The notes beneath the pieces were generated by a model. It was not told the DNA's origin. It was given only the letters and a program-made list of their open reading frames with translations, and searched no databases. The translations under genes and the position numbers were made by a program. From the NCBI RefSeq assembly GCF_000203975.2, contig NZ_AFCF02000001.1, positions 124,001 to 188,000 on the forward strand: 64,000 nucleotides of DNA, written 5' to 3'. Source of the DNA: Leisingera sp. ANG1. GTDB taxonomy: Bacteria > Pseudomonadota > Alphaproteobacteria > Rhodobacterales > Rhodobacteraceae. Shown here piece by piece: positions 27,927-36,118 of the stretch (position 1 is the stretch's first letter; each line of letters opens with the position of its first letter).

Positions 27927-29678
27927 ATGACCTACCAGGCGCCCATTCGCGACATCATGTTCAACATTGAACACCTGCCACCCGAGCCGGAAGGGGCCTC
28001 AACCGGCGGCATCGACCTCGCGGACATGGAGGCAGCGCTGGACGGGCTTGGGCGCTTCTGCTCAGACGTCATAGCACCGCTGTCGCGGGTCGGGGATGAG
28101 GCCGGAGCGCGGCTGAAGGGGGCAGAGGCTGTGCTGCCTGAGCCCTACTCCCAGGCCTATGAGCAATTTGCAGAGATGGGCTGGCAAAGCCTGCCGCATC
28201 CGGAGAAGTTCGGCGGCATGGGCCTGCCGCGGGCGGCTGCAGCGGCTGCGACCGAGATTTTGAATGCTTCGGACCTCAGCTTTGGCCTGTGCCCGCTGCT
28301 GACCGATGGCGCGGTGGAGGCGCTGCTGCTGACCGGATCGGATGCGCAGAAACAGAAATACCTGGAGCGGATGATCTCCGGACAATGGTCCGGCACCATG
28401 AACCTGACCGAGCCGCAAGCAGGCAGCGATCTGGGGCGGGTGCGCTGCAAGGCGGAACCGACGGCGGACGGCACTTTTGCGGTGTCCGGCACCAAGATCT
28501 TCATCACCTATGGTGAGCACGGGCTGACGGAGAACATCATTCACCTGGTGCTGGCCCGAACCCCGAATGCGCCGGCTGGCCCCAAGGGGCTCAGCCTGTT
28601 CATTGTGCCCAAGTTCCTGGTGGAGGAAGACGGCACGCTGGGCGGCCGCAACGCAGTCACCTGTGTTAGCCTGGAACACAAGCTGGGCGTTCGTGCCAGC
28701 CCGACCGCCGTGCTGGAATACGATGGCGCGACCGGTTTCCTGGTCGGCGAGGAGAACCGCGGGCTGGAGTATATGTTCGTGATGATGCGCGCCGCCCGCT
28801 TTGCCGTGGGTGTGCAGGGTGTTGCTGTGTCGGAACGCGCCTGTCAGCATGCGCTGCAGTACGCACAGGACCGCGTGCAAAGCCGCCCGGTGGATGGCAG
28901 CACCAAAGATGCCGCGCCGATCATCCGCCACCCGGACGTGCAGCGGATGCTGCTGCGGATGCGGGCGCTGACCGAAGGCGGCCGGGCGCTGGCGATTGCC
29001 ACTGCGGGCTGGCTGGATATGGCCAAGCAGGGCAGTTCCGACGCTGAGGAAATGGCCGAATTCCTGGTGCCGCTGGTCAAGGCCTTCTGCACCGAGCGGT
29101 CTCTGGAAGTCACTTCCCTTGGGGTGCAGGTGCACGGCGGCATGGGCTTCATCGAGGAGACCGGTGTTGCCCAGTTCTACCGCGATGCGCGGATCCTGCC
29201 GATCTATGAGGGCACAACGGCTATCCAGGCCAACGACCTTCTGGGCCGCAAGGTGCTGCGCGACGGCGGCGCAACTGCCCGCCGCTTTGCAGGGCTGGTG
29301 CAGGAAACCGAACAATCGCTGCAGGGTGGCAATGCCCAGGCGCAGGCCGTGGCAAAACGGCTGAGTGAGGCGCGCCAGATGTTTGAGGTCAGTTTGGCCT
29401 GGCTGCTGGAGACTGCCGGCAAGGACCCCAACGCGGCCTATGGCGGCAGCGTGCCGTTCCTGATGCTGACCGGCAACCTCGCCGCCGCCTGGCAGCTGGG
29501 CCGGTCCGTCCTGGCGGCCAGCACCAAGCTGGAGCAGAACGAGAACACGGCCTTCATGGCACAGAAAATCGCCACGGCAGTCTTCTATGCGCAGCACATC
29601 CTGGTGGAATGCGGCGCCGAACACTTGCGTATCACCGAAGGCAGTACCAGCCTGGGCGATGCCGCAGTCAACTTTTGA
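27927..29678 (+). CDS. dmdC: 3-methylmercaptopropionyl-CoA dehydrogenase (DmdC-type acyl-CoA dehydrogenase)
   Basis: 583 aa, longer than ordinary acyl-CoA dehydrogenases, as in the DmdC group. FAD and substrate motifs: MNLTEPQAGSDLG and FVSGTKIFITYGEH-like segments, and IYEGTTAIQANDL with the catalytic base at about Glu428. In the DMSP demethylation pathway DmdC converts methylmercaptopropionyl-CoA to methylthioacryloyl-CoA. The assignment rests on length, sequence style and above all the neighbour dmdD, 56 bp downstream. Roseobacters carry several paralogues, so a fatty acyl-CoA role cannot be fully excluded. Confidence 0.87.
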   Translation: MTYQAPIRDIMFNIEHLPPEPEGASTGGIDLADMEAALDGLGRFCSDVIAPLSRVGDEAGARLKGAEAVLPEPYSQAYEQFAEMGWQSLPHPEKFGGMGLPRAAAAAATEILNASDLSFGLCPLLTDGAVEALLLTGSDAQKQKYLERMISGQWSGTMNLTEPQAGSDLGRVRCKAEPTADGTFAVSGTKIFITYGEHGLTENIIHLVLARTPNAPAGPKGLSLFIVPKFLVEEDGTLGGRNAVTCVSLEHKLGVRASPTAVLEYDGATGFLVGEENRGLEYMFVMMRAARFAVGVQGVAVSERACQHALQYAQDRVQSRPVDGSTKDAAPIIRHPDVQRMLLRMRALTEGGRALAIATAGWLDMAKQGSSDAEEMAEFLVPLVKAFCTERSLEVTSLGVQVHGGMGFIEETGVAQFYRDARILPIYEGTTAIQANDLLGRKVLRDGGATARRFAGLVQETEQSLQGGNAQAQAVAKRLSEARQMFEVSLAWLLETAGKDPNAAYGGSVPFLMLTGNLAAAWQLGRSVLAASTKLEQNENTAFMAQKIATAVFYAQHILVECGAEHLRITEGSTSLGDAAVNF

Positions 29679-29734
29679 ATACTTAACACTAGCGGCACGG
29701 CTCTGTGCTGGAAAACTAAGAAAGGGCCAACTCC

Positions 29735-30541
29735 ATGACCCAAGCGGCAAATACGCAATCTTATGAAAACCTTGAAATCGAACAGCAAGACAATGGCGTC
29801 AGCATCGTCCGGCTGAACCGCCCCACCAAGCGCAACGCGCTGGATACCGCAACAATCGAAGAACTGGTGACCTTCTTCAGCAATGCCCACCGCAACGGCG
29901 TGAAGGCTGTGGTGCTGGCAGGCAAGGGCGACCACTTCTGCGCAGGGCTCGATCTGGTCGAGCATTGGAAGGCTGACCGCAGCCCTGACGATTTCATGCA
30001 TGTGTGCCTGCGCTGGCATGAAGCCTTCAACAAGATGGAATACGGCGGCGTTCCGGTTATCGCCGCGCTGCAGGGCGCGGTTGTCGGCGGCGGGCTGGAA
30101 CTTGCCAGCGCCGCCCATATCCGGGTAATTGACCAGAGCACCTATTTCGCGCTTCCCGAGGGCCAGCGCGGTATCTTCACTGGCGGCGGCGCCACCATCC
30201 GGGTCTCTGATATGATCGGGAAATACCGGATGATCGACATGATTCTGACCGGCCGCGTCTATCAGGGGCAGGAGGCCGTCGATCTAGGCCTGGCGCAATA
30301 CATCACCGAAGGTTCCAGCTTCGACAAAGCGCTGGAGCTTGCGGACAAGATTGCCGAAAATCTGCCGCTGACCAACTATGCGATCTGTTCGGCAATCAGC
30401 CATCTGAACAATATGTCCGGCATGGATGCGGCTTATGCCGAAGCAGTGGTGGCGGGCGTGGTGAACACCCAGCCCGCAGCCCGGGAACGGCTGGAGGCCT
30501 TTGCCAACAAGACCGCTGCCCGGGTGCGTCCCAACAGCTAA
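29735..30541 (+). CDS. dmdD: methylthioacryloyl-CoA hydratase DmdD (crotonase family)
   Basis: 268 aa. DmdD hydrates methylthioacryloyl-CoA, releasing methanethiol, acetaldehyde, CO2 and CoA. The catalytic glutamates described for the Ruegeria enzyme (121 and 141) correspond here to Glu122 in [11 protein letters not shown] and Glu142 in [10 protein letters not shown]; the oxyanion-hole segment is [13 protein letters not shown] recognise the protein as very close to characterised DmdD. It is paired with dmdC. dmdA and dmdB are not in the window. Confidence 0.92.
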   Translation: MTQAANTQSYENLEIEQQDNGVSIVRLNRPTKRNALDTATIEELVTFFSNAHRNGVKAVVLAGKGDHFCAGLDLVEHWKADRSPDDFMHVCLRWHEAFNKMEYGGVPVIAALQGAVVGGGLELASAAHIRVIDQSTYFALPEGQRGIFTGGGATIRVSDMIGKYRMIDMILTGRVYQGQEAVDLGLAQYITEGSSFDKALELADKIAENLPLTNYAICSAISHLNNMSGMDAAYAEAVVAGVVNTQPAARERLEAFANKTAARVRPNS

Positions 30542-30653
30542 TTCTTCGATGCGCGCCGCCAGTGGCAGGGGCAGCCTGGCGGCGCCAAAAAGCATTGTTC
30601 CCGGGGCTCCAGCCAGTGCGGCGGCTGCCCGGCCTGTTTGAAGCGCAAAAGAA

Positions 30654-30683
30654 AAGGGCCTAGCGAGTGATCGCTAAGCCCTT
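30654..30683 (-). terminator. terminator of the first tRNA-Asn gene
   Basis: 13-bp stem (30654-30666 with 30671-30683) containing one T-G pair, 4-nt loop; read on the minus strand it is followed by TTCTTTT. It starts 9 bp past the tRNA 3' end. Confidence 0.85.
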
Positions 30684-30691
30684 GAATTCTT

Positions 30692-30766
30692 TGGCTCCGG
30701 CGGTAGGGATCGAACCTACGACCAATTGATTAACAGTCAACTGCTCTACCGCTGAGCTACGCCGGA
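30692..30766 (-). tRNA. tRNA-Asn (anticodon GTT), first copy
   Basis: 75 nt including an encoded CCA end. It folds into a full cloverleaf: 7-bp acceptor stem TCCGGCG/CGCCGGA, anticodon loop CTGTTAA, T-loop TTCGATC. The sequence is identical to the copy at 31747-31821. It has its own promoter and terminator. Confidence 0.98.
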
Positions 30767-30778
30767 ACATGTGGCGTC

Positions 30779-30807
30779 GTATAGGATTTCCGGCCTGCGG
30801 CGTCCAG
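30779..30807 (-). promoter_or_regulatory. sigma-70 promoter of the first tRNA-Asn gene
   Basis: On the minus strand CTGGAC, 17 bp, CTATAC, then 12 bp to the mature tRNA 5' end. The same boxes, spacer length and distance occur before the second tRNA-Asn copy, although the spacer bases differ. Confidence 0.75.
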
Positions 30808-30903
30808 AGGAAATTCTCATCCGGCAGCAATTTTTTTCGCTGCGCCTGGCGTCGCTCCGGCGGACGCCGCGAGGGCGATGCCGGTCCCCCATTTGTTTCC
30901 ATT

Positions 30904-31608
30904 TCAAAGGTGGGTTGTCATCCTGTACCCCGGTGCAAAGAACAGCTTGGCCAGCGTCACCGGCTCGCCGCGCAGCCATGTAATGCGTTCGGCAGTAAAG
31001 ATCGGATCGCCGGCCTGGGTGTCGAGAAATTCGGCAACGGACTGGTCGGCCTTGGTGGCCAGAAAACTCAGCTCCAGATTGGTGAATGGCACCTTTTGCA
31101 CAAGCCAGTCATTGGGGCCGGAGCGGGAGAAATCCGCCTCCAGAACCTCTGGAATGCTGTCGGGCACGATCCAGCGGACTTCATACTGAAACGGCGTGTT
31201 GTCGGCATAATGCATGCATCTGAGGTGCAGCACTTCGCGGCCTTGCGGGATGTTCATCCTGGCCGACAGCCAGCCCGGCGCAGGCATGACCGCGCGCTCG
31301 ACAAGAGCATACCGGTATTCTGCCCCTGTTTCCGAGATCTCATCGCGGACCAGCGGAATCGCAAACTGTGCTTTTCTGACCGGTGAATTCAGGACTCTGG
31401 TGCCGGCTTTGCGCTTGCGCTCCAGGTAGCCCTCTTCCGCCAGCTCCCGCAGCGCCCTGTTGACGGTTGTGCGGGTGCTTGAAAATTCTTCGGCGAGGTC
31501 GGTTTCGCTGGGCAGCAGGCTGTCCGGCGCCCAGATCTTGTTGTGAATCCGGTCCAGCACGACCTGCTTGATATCGCGGTAGCTCATGTTTGCACGGGGT
31601 GCGGCCAT
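30904..31608 (-). CDS. GntR/HutC family transcriptional regulator (UTRA domain)
   Basis: 234 aa from ATG at 31608, preceded by GGAGG. The winged-helix DNA-binding domain covers about residues 8-75 (LLPSETDLAEEFSSTRTTVNRALREL). The UTRA effector domain follows (about 90-230, with LHLRCMHYADNTPFQYEVRWI). The family includes the histidine-utilisation repressor HutC, but no hut genes are in the window, so the target is unknown. It is located between two tRNA-Asn genes. A TATATA-centred dyad upstream may be its autoregulatory site. Confidence 0.88.
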   Translation of the reverse strand: MAAPRANMSYRDIKQVVLDRIHNKIWAPDSLLPSETDLAEEFSSTRTTVNRALRELAEEGYLERKRKAGTRVLNSPVRKAQFAIPLVRDEISETGAEYRYALVERAVMPAPGWLSARMNIPQGREVLHLRCMHYADNTPFQYEVRWIVPDSIPEVLEADFSRSGPNDWLVQKVPFTNLELSFLATKADQSVAEFLDTQAGDPIFTAERITWLRGEPVTLAKLFFAPGYRMTTHL

Positions 31609-31632
31609 GCTGCCTCCAATAAATTTTCTTAT

Positions 31633-31650
31633 TGCTTATATATATAGACA
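31633..31650. promoter_or_regulatory. candidate GntR operator
   Basis: An 18-bp dyad of the form TGcTTATATATATAgACA lies 25 bp upstream of the GntR start. HutC-like regulators often bind TATATA-centred dyads; the match is by eye and could be just an AT-rich promoter. Confidence 0.35.
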
Positions 31651-31711
31651 TAATGAGCTTGGAAAGCGTGCAACCGCCGAAGGGCAGCAGCTGGAGTCTG
31701 TAAATGCAAAA

Positions 31712-31742
31712 AAGCCCTCAAGCGGTTGAGGCTTGAGGGCTT
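31712..31742 (-). terminator. terminator of the second tRNA-Asn gene
   Basis: Perfect 12-bp stem (31712-31723 with 31731-31742), 7-nt loop; on the minus strand it is followed by a run of T. It begins 5 bp after the tRNA 3' end. Confidence 0.92.
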
Positions 31743-31746
31743 ATTA

Positions 31747-31821
31747 TGGCTCCGGCGGTAGGGATCGAACCTACGACCAATTGATTAACAGTCAACTGCT
31801 CTACCGCTGAGCTACGCCGGA
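31747..31821 (-). tRNA. tRNA-Asn (anticodon GTT), second copy
   Basis: 75 nt, identical to the first copy including CCA. Complete cloverleaf. It has its own promoter and terminator and is separated from the other copy by the GntR gene. Confidence 0.98.
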
Positions 31822-31833
31822 ACGGTCCGTGCC

Positions 31834-31862
31834 GTATAGCGTTCCCGTAAATGGGCGTCCAG
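31834..31862 (-). promoter_or_regulatory. sigma-70 promoter of the second tRNA-Asn gene
   Basis: CTGGAC, 17 bp, CTATAC on the minus strand, then 12 bp to the tRNA 5' end: the same geometry as the first copy. Confidence 0.75.
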
Positions 31863-31890
31863 AGGGCAGCGGGCACTTTTTTGAAAAAAT

Positions 31891-32808
31891 TCAGCCCTTC
31901 GAAATCTCAAAGACTGACGATGCTGACAGGGCGCCTTGAGGCTCTGCCATGCCACGGCCTGTGAGGTCCACCAGATGGGCAAAGACGTTGCGCTCCGCGG
32001 CCTTCAGCAAGGCAGGCGGGGTGCCGGTGTATATTTGCTCCGCCAGGCTGCGGGCGGTGGCCGGCGCTTGGGCCAAAGCAGCCAGAATGGCGGTTTCGCG
32101 CGATTCCCTGTGGGCAATCAGCCAGTCGAGCCGTTCTTGCGGATTATGAATGGGCGCTCCGTGGCCCGCATGAAAGACCCGCCAGCTGCGCTGCCGCAGG
32201 CGGCGGCTGGACGCCATGAAATCGGTCAGGTCGCCATCCGGCGGCGACACCAGCGAACTGGCCCAGCCCATGACATGATCAGCGGTAAAGCAGGCGTCGT
32301 TCCAGGCCAGGGCTATGTGGTTGCCCAGGTGGCCGGGGGTGTGGATCACTTCCAAATCCCAGCCGTCGCCGCTGATGACCTCTGCATCACCCACCGTGAT
32401 ATCGGGGGCGAATTGCCTGTCGATGCCCTCGCCGCCGCCTGCCAGCCCTTCCTTTGCCAAACGAGACATGACGGCGCTGCGGCCTGCCTGCGGCCCGCCA
32501 AAGGCATAGACCGGCGCGCCGGTGGCCTGACTCAGGCCGCGGGCCAGCGGCGAATGGTCCAAATGGCTGTGGGTGACAATGATATGGGTGATCTGCTGGC
32601 CGGGCTGCACTGCCGCAAGGATAGCGGCAAGGTGCGCGTCAGACTCCGGCCCCGGGTCGATCACCGCCAGACCGCCGGTGCCCAAGAGATAGGTGTTGGT
32701 GCCGCGGTAGGTCATCGGCGACGGATTCGGCGCCAGGATGCGGCGCAGACCCGGCTCCAGCTCCTCGGCCAGTCCGGGTTGCGGGTTGAAGTCGTCCGGT
32801 GCCTGCAT
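31891..32808 (-). CDS. MBL-fold metallo-hydrolase (LACTB2-like)
   Basis: 305 aa. The metallo-beta-lactamase fold shows its zinc ligands in VTHSHLDHSP (HxHxDH), HTPGHLGNHI, FTADHVMG and FHAGHG. The C-terminal region from about residue 235 is a winged-helix-like domain (RESRETAILAALAQAPATARSLAEQIY), as in LACTB2-type nucleases/hydrolases. Substrate unknown. It is divergent from the sensor kinase gene. Confidence 0.9.
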   Translation of the reverse strand: MQAPDDFNPQPGLAEELEPGLRRILAPNPSPMTYRGTNTYLLGTGGLAVIDPGPESDAHLAAILAAVQPGQQITHIIVTHSHLDHSPLARGLSQATGAPVYAFGGPQAGRSAVMSRLAKEGLAGGGEGIDRQFAPDITVGDAEVISGDGWDLEVIHTPGHLGNHIALAWNDACFTADHVMGWASSLVSPPDGDLTDFMASSRRLRQRSWRVFHAGHGAPIHNPQERLDWLIAHRESRETAILAALAQAPATARSLAEQIYTGTPPALLKAAERNVFAHLVDLTGRGMAEPQGALSASSVFEISKG

Positions 32809-32881
32809 GGTGCTGCCTCATTGATGATTTCCCGGCCCGGGCAATCTTCCCTCTTTCCCCGGCGCCCTATAGGCTTAGCCC

Positions 32882-34201
32882 ATGTTCTTCCAATGGCTCA
32901 AACGATATATGCCGCGCAGCCTTTATGCCCGGGCGGCCCTGATCCTGGTGGTGCCGATCGTGGCGCTGCAGATCGTGATCTCTGTTGTGTTCATCAAGCG
33001 CGACCTGGAGGACGTGACGGTGCAGATGACCGCAACCATCCAGCGCGAGATGGAGCTGCTGCGCCAGATCGCGGACGCAGCACCGGATCAGGAAACGGCA
33101 TTGGCCCAGATCGCACCTGCGCTGCAGCCCTTGCAGATGCAGGCACGGTTTCTGCCGCCCGGTGCGCCGCTGCCGGAGGATGAATTCAGCCTGATCGAGT
33201 TTTCCGGCCGGGTGGTGCGCGAGGAGATGCAAAAGACCTTTCCCGGGTTTCTGGCGGCGCGGTTCCTGCCGGACCGGATGGTGCAGATCTATTTCGGCAC
33301 TTCACACGGGCTGATGGAGTTGAGCTTTGACCGCCGCAGGCTGACTGCCGCAGCGCCGCACCAGTTGATTGTCACAATGCTGCTGTTCGGCTTTTTCATG
33401 ATGATGATCTCCTTCCTCTACATGCGCAACCAGCTGCGTCCGATCAAACGGCTGGCCAACGCGGCAGAGGCATTCGGGCGCGGCCGGGCAATGCCGTACT
33501 CACCCTCCGGCGCGACAGAGGTGCGGGCCGCGGGCAGCGCCTTTCTGGACATGCGTGCCCGCATTGAACGCCAGATTGAGCAGCGCACCCTGATGCTGTC
33601 CGGGGTGAGCCATGATCTGCGCACGCCGCTGACCCGGATGAAGCTGGAACTGGCGATGCTGGACGAGGAGGATGCAGCCCCGATGCTGCGCGACGTCGAC
33701 GAAATGCAGGCGCTGCTGGACGCGTTCCTGGATTTCTCCCGCGGCGCGGCGGTCAGCGAGCCAGAGCCGGTGGACCCGCAAGAGCTGGTGCGCGGGATCA
33801 TCAGCGATTGGCAGCGCCAGGAGCAGCAGGTGACATTGGGCGAGATGACCGGCGAGGGGGAGGTGATGCTGCGCCGCCAGCCGATGCAGCGGGCGGTATC
33901 CAACCTGATTTCCAATGCGGTTCGCTATGGCTCCTGCGCAAGGGTTTCCGTTGCGGTGACCGACAAATCCATGCGGATCAGGGTTGAGGACGACGGGCCA
34001 GGCATCCCGGCAGAACAGCGCGGCGACGCGGTGCGGCCTTTCACCCGGCTGGATCCGGCGCGCAATCAGAACCGGGGCTCTGGAGTCGGGCTGGGGCTGG
34101 CGATCGTGGCGGATACCGCACGCGCCCACGGCGGCACCCTGCGGCTGGGCGAAAGTGCCGATCTGGGCGGGCTCAAGGCGGATATCGTCATCGCCCGCTG
34201 A
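32882..34201 (+). CDS. EnvZ-like sensor histidine kinase
   Basis: 439 aa. Domains in order: a membrane helix at about 15-38, a periplasmic domain, a second helix at about 158-180, HAMP (RNQLRPIKRLANAAEAFGRG), HisKA with SGVSHDLRTPLTRMK (phospho-acceptor His244), and an HATPase domain with N box SNLISNAVRYG, DDGPGIP and GSGVGLGLAIV. This resembles osmosensor EnvZ kinases. No response regulator gene is adjacent, so its partner is elsewhere. Confidence 0.92.
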   Translation: MFFQWLKRYMPRSLYARAALILVVPIVALQIVISVVFIKRDLEDVTVQMTATIQREMELLRQIADAAPDQETALAQIAPALQPLQMQARFLPPGAPLPEDEFSLIEFSGRVVREEMQKTFPGFLAARFLPDRMVQIYFGTSHGLMELSFDRRRLTAAAPHQLIVTMLLFGFFMMMISFLYMRNQLRPIKRLANAAEAFGRGRAMPYSPSGATEVRAAGSAFLDMRARIERQIEQRTLMLSGVSHDLRTPLTRMKLELAMLDEEDAAPMLRDVDEMQALLDAFLDFSRGAAVSEPEPVDPQELVRGIISDWQRQEQQVTLGEMTGEGEVMLRRQPMQRAVSNLISNAVRYGSCARVSVAVTDKSMRIRVEDDGPGIPAEQRGDAVRPFTRLDPARNQNRGSGVGLGLAIVADTARAHGGTLRLGESADLGGLKADIVIAR

Positions 34202-34309
34202 AACGGCCCGTGCAGAAACAGATCTGGCGGCCGCAAACGGGACCGCCAGCATCGTTATCTCTTGGCTTTTTCAGGCCGGTGCTCCTGGCATCAGCCGCGC
34301 AGCTGGCCG

Positions 34310-35494
34310 TCAGGCCAACTCCTTGGATAGGGTATTAAAGCCGGTCTCAATCGCCGAAGCAGCCTTGACCAGGTTCTCGCCGCCGGAGGCAATGCTGGTC
34401 ACCGCGGTGCTGAGGCCCAGGCTGCCGACCCAGATCACCCATTTGGCCCAGACCGGGTCCTTGTGGCGCAGGGCATCGACGGCCTTTTGCGAGTTGTCGC
34501 GGAACTTCTCGGCCGGCTTGATGCTGACGTGATAGGCTTCGATGCTCTTGATCAGCTTGGCGGTTTCCTTGCGGGTGGCTTCCATTGCAGCAAACAGCCC
34601 GTCCAGCTTCTTGCTCTTGTAGCCCCGGTCCTTGGCCATCTTGCCCAGCTTCTTCTCGATCTCCTTGTCGAGCTTGCTCTGCTTGTCGAGAAGCTTGTTC
34701 AGTTCCTTGCCCAGTGCGGCGATTTCCAGGTCGATGTTCTTGAGCTTGGCCTTGTAGGTTTCCAGATGCTTGTCGACCCGGTTGAAACCTGCGGTTTCGA
34801 TCATCAGAAAATCAGCCAGAAACTCCTTGCCGATCTCCTTGGCCTTCACCTTGGCCTTGGACTGTTTTTCATAGGCCGAAACCAGCTGTTTCAGCGCCTT
34901 CTCCAGCTCACCGTGGATCTTGACGATGTCGGAGGTCACTTTCTGCACCGCGCGCGCCACTGAAACGATGCTTTGCGCAATGCCGTAGATACTGGCGGCA
35001 ATGGACACACCGCCGGTCACCGCACCAGCCGCCAGCGAGGCGGTTGAGCCGATCGCACAGGCGCTGCCGAGCACAATCGCACTGACCACTTTGATGCGGT
35101 ATTTCTTCCGGTCCTTGTTGGCCTGTTTCCACTTGTCGAAATGCTTGGTCGCGACCTGCTCAATCGACTTTTCATATTTGGCAAAGATCTTCTTGATATC
35201 GGCGTCCAGCTCTTTGCATTCCTTGTCGCTCAGCGGCATCACCGAGCCCAGGTTGTTCGCTGCATCCACCCGAAGGCAGCATTCGTTCAGCAGCTTTTTG
35301 TATTCTTTGGTGGCATCATCATACAGCTTGGCGACAAAGCGGGCGTCGGTGTCGAGTTCCTTGGCAACGCTCTTGTCGACCTCGACGGTGGCGGTGAAGT
35401 TCATGTTGCCGAGCTGAACAAATTTGGGCTTCACCTTCTTGGTGACCTCATTTTTCACGTCAGCTTTGATGATGGTGAGCTTTTCTGTCGCCAT
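34310..35494 (-). CDS. lysine-rich coiled-coil protein with a hydrophobic central hairpin, unknown function
   Basis: 394 aa, no signal peptide, no recognised family. Layout: a short N-terminal part (1-45); a charged helical region (46-132); a long uncharged Gly/Ala/Ser/Val/Ile-rich stretch (134-182, containing GSTASLAAGAVTGGVSIAAS); then predicted coiled coils (about 185-345) with heptad-like Lys/Glu/Leu spacing; and a second apolar segment near the C-terminus (WAKWVIWVGSLGLS). Lysine is strikingly frequent and almost always AAG. A soluble helical bundle with a buried apolar hairpin is the pattern of alpha-helical pore-forming toxins, but this is only structural analogy. Its start lies 360 bp from the spike genes, in the opposite orientation. 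Confidence 0.8.
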   Translation of the reverse strand: MATEKLTIIKADVKNEVTKKVKPKFVQLGNMNFTATVEVDKSVAKELDTDARFVAKLYDDATKEYKKLLNECCLRVDAANNLGSVMPLSDKECKELDADIKKIFAKYEKSIEQVATKHFDKWKQANKDRKKYRIKVVSAIVLGSACAIGSTASLAAGAVTGGVSIAASIYGIAQSIVSVARAVQKVTSDIVKIHGELEKALKQLVSAYEKQSKAKVKAKEIGKEFLADFLMIETAGFNRVDKHLETYKAKLKNIDLEIAALGKELNKLLDKQSKLDKEIEKKLGKMAKDRGYKSKKLDGLFAAMEATRKETAKLIKSIEAYHVSIKPAEKFRDNSQKAVDALRHKDPVWAKWVIWVGSLGLSTAVTSIASGGENLVKAASAIETGFNTLSKELA

Positions 35495-35854
35495 ATTCCT
35501 GATGCCTCTTAAATAATCTTGCGGCGGGGGCGGCGCCTGAAAACAGTATCGAAATCGCTACGGAACAAGTAATTTGCCCTGCTCTGAAGCCACCCTACCG
35601 GACGGCGGGGATTATGAAAGCAAAAAGCTTACAGCCGGGTGAAGGCGGCCTGAGAATGGCGTGATCCTGCAAGTTTCTATGGCTTGGCGCCGCCTGGCCC
35701 GATGCATCAGGCTGCGCTCCCCAAACTGGACGCAGGGTGTTGCGCCGGGCCACCAATCAGCGCACGCCCGGTTTTCCGTATCTTCGTTTTTTCTGTGTAT
35801 CTCTCTGGTTCAGGGGAAGCAGTCCATGAGCGCAACCTGCCTGGGAGTTACCAC
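35495..35854. other. 360-bp gap, probably promoter region
   Basis: This gap separates the minus-strand coiled-coil gene from the plus-strand spike genes, so it should hold promoters for both. Open frames across it (for example the upstream extension of the spike-base gene from 35684) have no protein-like content. No repeat, RNA gene or clear binding site was seen. Confidence 0.5.
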
Positions 35855-36118
35855 ATGCCTCAGATTGATCCATTCACCAGTTTCCGCCGCGGGCTGGAAA
35901 GCCCGGCCACCCACCATCTGTCCATTACTCCGCAGGACGGAGTTGACCTGCCTGTCAGACCCAGGGTCCTGCGGGTGCTGGCCTCCGGCGATCTTGCCAT
36001 GCGCGATGAGGCTGGAACAGTGATGACATATGCGGTCACGGCCGGAGAAACCATCGGGTTCTCGGCGGTTGGCATCGAAGCAACCGGCACAACGGCATCT
36101 GTCGCGGGGTGGTACTGA
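35855..36118 (+). CDS. ghsA: gene-transfer-agent head spike base protein (RCAP_rcc01079 / GhsA-like)
   Basis: 87 aa from ATG at 35855 (GGAG ribosome site). The pattern GLESPATHHLSITPQDGVDLPVRPRVLRV, then DEAGTVMTYAV and a C-terminal GTTASVAGWY, matches the small family of GTA spike base proteins known from Rhodobacter capsulatus. There the spikes decorate the capsid and aid binding to the recipient's polysaccharide capsule. The stop overlaps the next gene's start (TGATG). The main GTA cluster is not in this window, which is normal because the spike genes are encoded separately. Confidence 0.75.
   Translation: MPQIDPFTSFRRGLESPATHHLSITPQDGVDLPVRPRVLRVLASGDLAMRDEAGTVMTYAVTAGETIGFSAVGIEATGTTASVAGWY

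Noticed and set aside
28062-29750. 562-codon minus-strand open frame over dmdC
   Set aside because: Antisense shadow of a clear acyl-CoA dehydrogenase gene.
30692-31821. Two tRNA-Asn copies as attachment sites of an integrated element
   Set aside because: Both copies are full length with promoters and terminators, the interval holds only a GntR gene, and no integrase is present.
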